Part shown: piece by piece, positions 4,801 through 5,622 of the stretch
Numbering within the stretch: the stretch's first letter is position 1
Layout: the number at the start of each line of letters is the position of its first letter
Assembly: GCA_022572905.1 (NCBI GenBank)
Contig: JACZUZ010000156.1
Coordinates: 1 to 5,622 of the forward strand
Direction of reading: 5' to 3'
Length of the DNA: 5,622 nt
DNA from: Candidatus Zixiibacteriota bacterium
GTDB taxonomy: Bacteria; Zixibacteria; MSB-5A5; GN15; JACZUZ01
Notes under the pieces: model-generated
Seen by the model: only the letters and a program-made list of their open reading frames with translations
Told to the model about the DNA's origin: nothing
The model's database searches: none
Translations under genes and position numbers: made by a program

Positions 4801-5622
4801 TTATTTTTTGAGAGTGATAGTGTCGGGGATATCCGGCAGTCCAAGAAACGCGTTATCAGGGCAACGACGCTTGAAGTAATACCTGTTGGCCAGAGCGATA
4901 GTGCGGTCCATTGTGGCGTCGTCAAATCCATACTCAGCCAGCTTGGTGCGGCTTTGAATATTATGATCGACCATCAAGGCAAGGAGCTTGTCTACTTCGT
5001 CATATTTCAGGCCCAACTCTTCTTCATCGGTCTGGCCAGGCCATAAATCGGCCGTAGGGGGGGTCTCAATAATTTCCTTTGGTAATTTCAAATGCATAGC
5101 TAGCTGACGAATCTGCGTTTTGTAAAGCTGACCAAGGAGATTGACGGAGCTGGCGGTATTCCCAAACCAAGTCATATACCCTAGCGCTATTTCGGTTCTG
5201 TTGCTAGCGCCCAGAACCAATAGTCTGGATTCGAAGGCCTGATCAAAAAGAATCGACATTCTCTCGCGGGAAACTTTGTTTCCCAGCCTGACCGGGTTGA
5301 CAGTTTTAATGTTCGTATAATATGCGGTGATCATCCGCGATATATCTATCTCGGTCACTTTCAGACCCTGCATTTTCGTAAGCTTAGAAATTAGATCGCC
5401 CGAGTCGGGAGCGGCGCTTCCATGCGGCATGCTCAAACCCAACACTCTTTCAAGGCCAACCGCATTTACCGCAATCGTTGCCGTAAGCGAGGAATCAATT
5501 CCACCTGACAGCCCGACTATGTAGCCCTCAAAGCCGGAAGACTCGAGTTTTTCTTTCAAGAAGTTTTCAAGTTTTTCGAGAGTCTTCTCTGGGTCAATTG
5601 TCAGATCAACCGATTTTGGTTT
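4801..5622 (-). CDS. nadE: NH3-dependent NAD(+) synthetase NadE, 5' end beyond the window
   Basis: NadE adenylates deamido-NAD with ATP and aminates it to NAD in the cytoplasm, the last step of NAD synthesis. The frame is open to the window edge, giving at least 273 codons and stop TAA at 4801-4803. Counting from the edge, the ATP-pyrophosphatase P-loop GLSGGIDSS is at 37-45. It is followed by GNKVSRERM (114-122), GASNRTEIALGY (138-149), LYKTQIRQLA (166-175) and PTADLWPGQTDEEELG (189-204), all characteristic of the family. The residues before the P-loop (DLTIDPEKTLEKLENFLKEKL) look like the normal first helix of NH3-dependent enzymes, so the true start is probably only a few codons outside. 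An N-terminal glutaminase (nitrilase) domain cannot be formally excluded. A TTG at 5559 lies inside this helix and is unlikely to be the start. The loop around GNTASSVNLLGQL (154-166) lacks acidic residues often present in the family. It appears to be the first visible gene of a cluster with rsmI and the PAP2 gene. Confidence 0.93.
   Translation of the reverse strand, partial: KPKSVDLTIDPEKTLEKLENFLKEKLESSGFEGYIVGLSGGIDSSLTATIAVNAVGLERVLGLSMPHGSAAPDSGDLISKLTKMQGLKVTEIDISRMITAYYTNIKTVNPVRLGNKVSRERMSILFDQAFESRLLVLGASNRTEIALGYMTWFGNTASSVNLLGQLYKTQIRQLAMHLKLPKEIIETPPTADLWPGQTDEEELGLKYDEVDKLLALMVDHNIQSRTKLAEYGFDDATMDRTIALANRYYFKRRCPDNAFLGLPDIPDTITLKK

Noticed and set aside
4755..4931. 59-codon N-terminal extension of RsmI overlapping nadE
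   Set aside because: The added residues run antiframe through conserved nadE coding sequence and the RsmI motif starts immediately after the ATG at 4754.
4801..5559. NadE starting at TTG 5559
   Set aside because: The frame stays open to the window edge and the extra 21 codons look like the normal N-terminal helix of NH3-dependent NadE, so the start is outside.

Overview
The window is ordinary chromosomal DNA from a bacterium. It is gene-dense and has no mobile elements, CRISPR arrays or RNA genes that I can see. Base composition is near balanced. The mix of a FabL-type enoyl reductase, an archaeal-like NH3-dependent NadE and an Aur1/Ipt1-like PAP2 protein suggests an uncultured or less-studied lineage rather than a classic proteobacterium. 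The sequence alone does not fix the taxon.

Layout: two convergent gene clusters meet near position 3080. On the + strand, positions 60-3098 hold a 2-oxo acid dehydrogenase E2 subunit (lipoyl-bearing acyltransferase), LipB octanoyltransferase and a FabL-like enoyl-ACP reductase. The E2 stop codon abuts the lipB ATG, and lipB is followed 45 bp later by the reductase ATG. On the - strand, from the right edge to 3067, lie an NAD synthetase (nadE, 5' end cut by the window edge), RsmI (16S rRNA 2'-O-methyltransferase) and a multi-spanning PAP2-family membrane protein. The rsmI stop and the PAP2 start share an ATGA. The last genes of the two clusters overlap tail to tail by 32 bp.

The + strand cluster makes biochemical sense as a lipoylation and fatty-acid unit. 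FabL would finish each round of acyl-ACP elongation. LipB takes octanoyl from ACP and places it on the lipoyl lysine of proteins such as the E2 encoded immediately upstream. The - strand cluster is a more miscellaneous housekeeping set (NAD synthesis, ribosome modification, membrane lipid phosphate chemistry).

Two start sites were revised: the reductase starts at ATG 2298, behind a clear AAAGGAG, and RsmI starts near 4754, not far upstream inside nadE. I found no strong evidence for a new biological system. The best leads are mutually exclusive inverted repeats at the lipB 3' end just ahead of the fabL ribosome-binding site, unusual substitutions in NadE and in the PAP2 signature, and the overlapping convergent gene ends.
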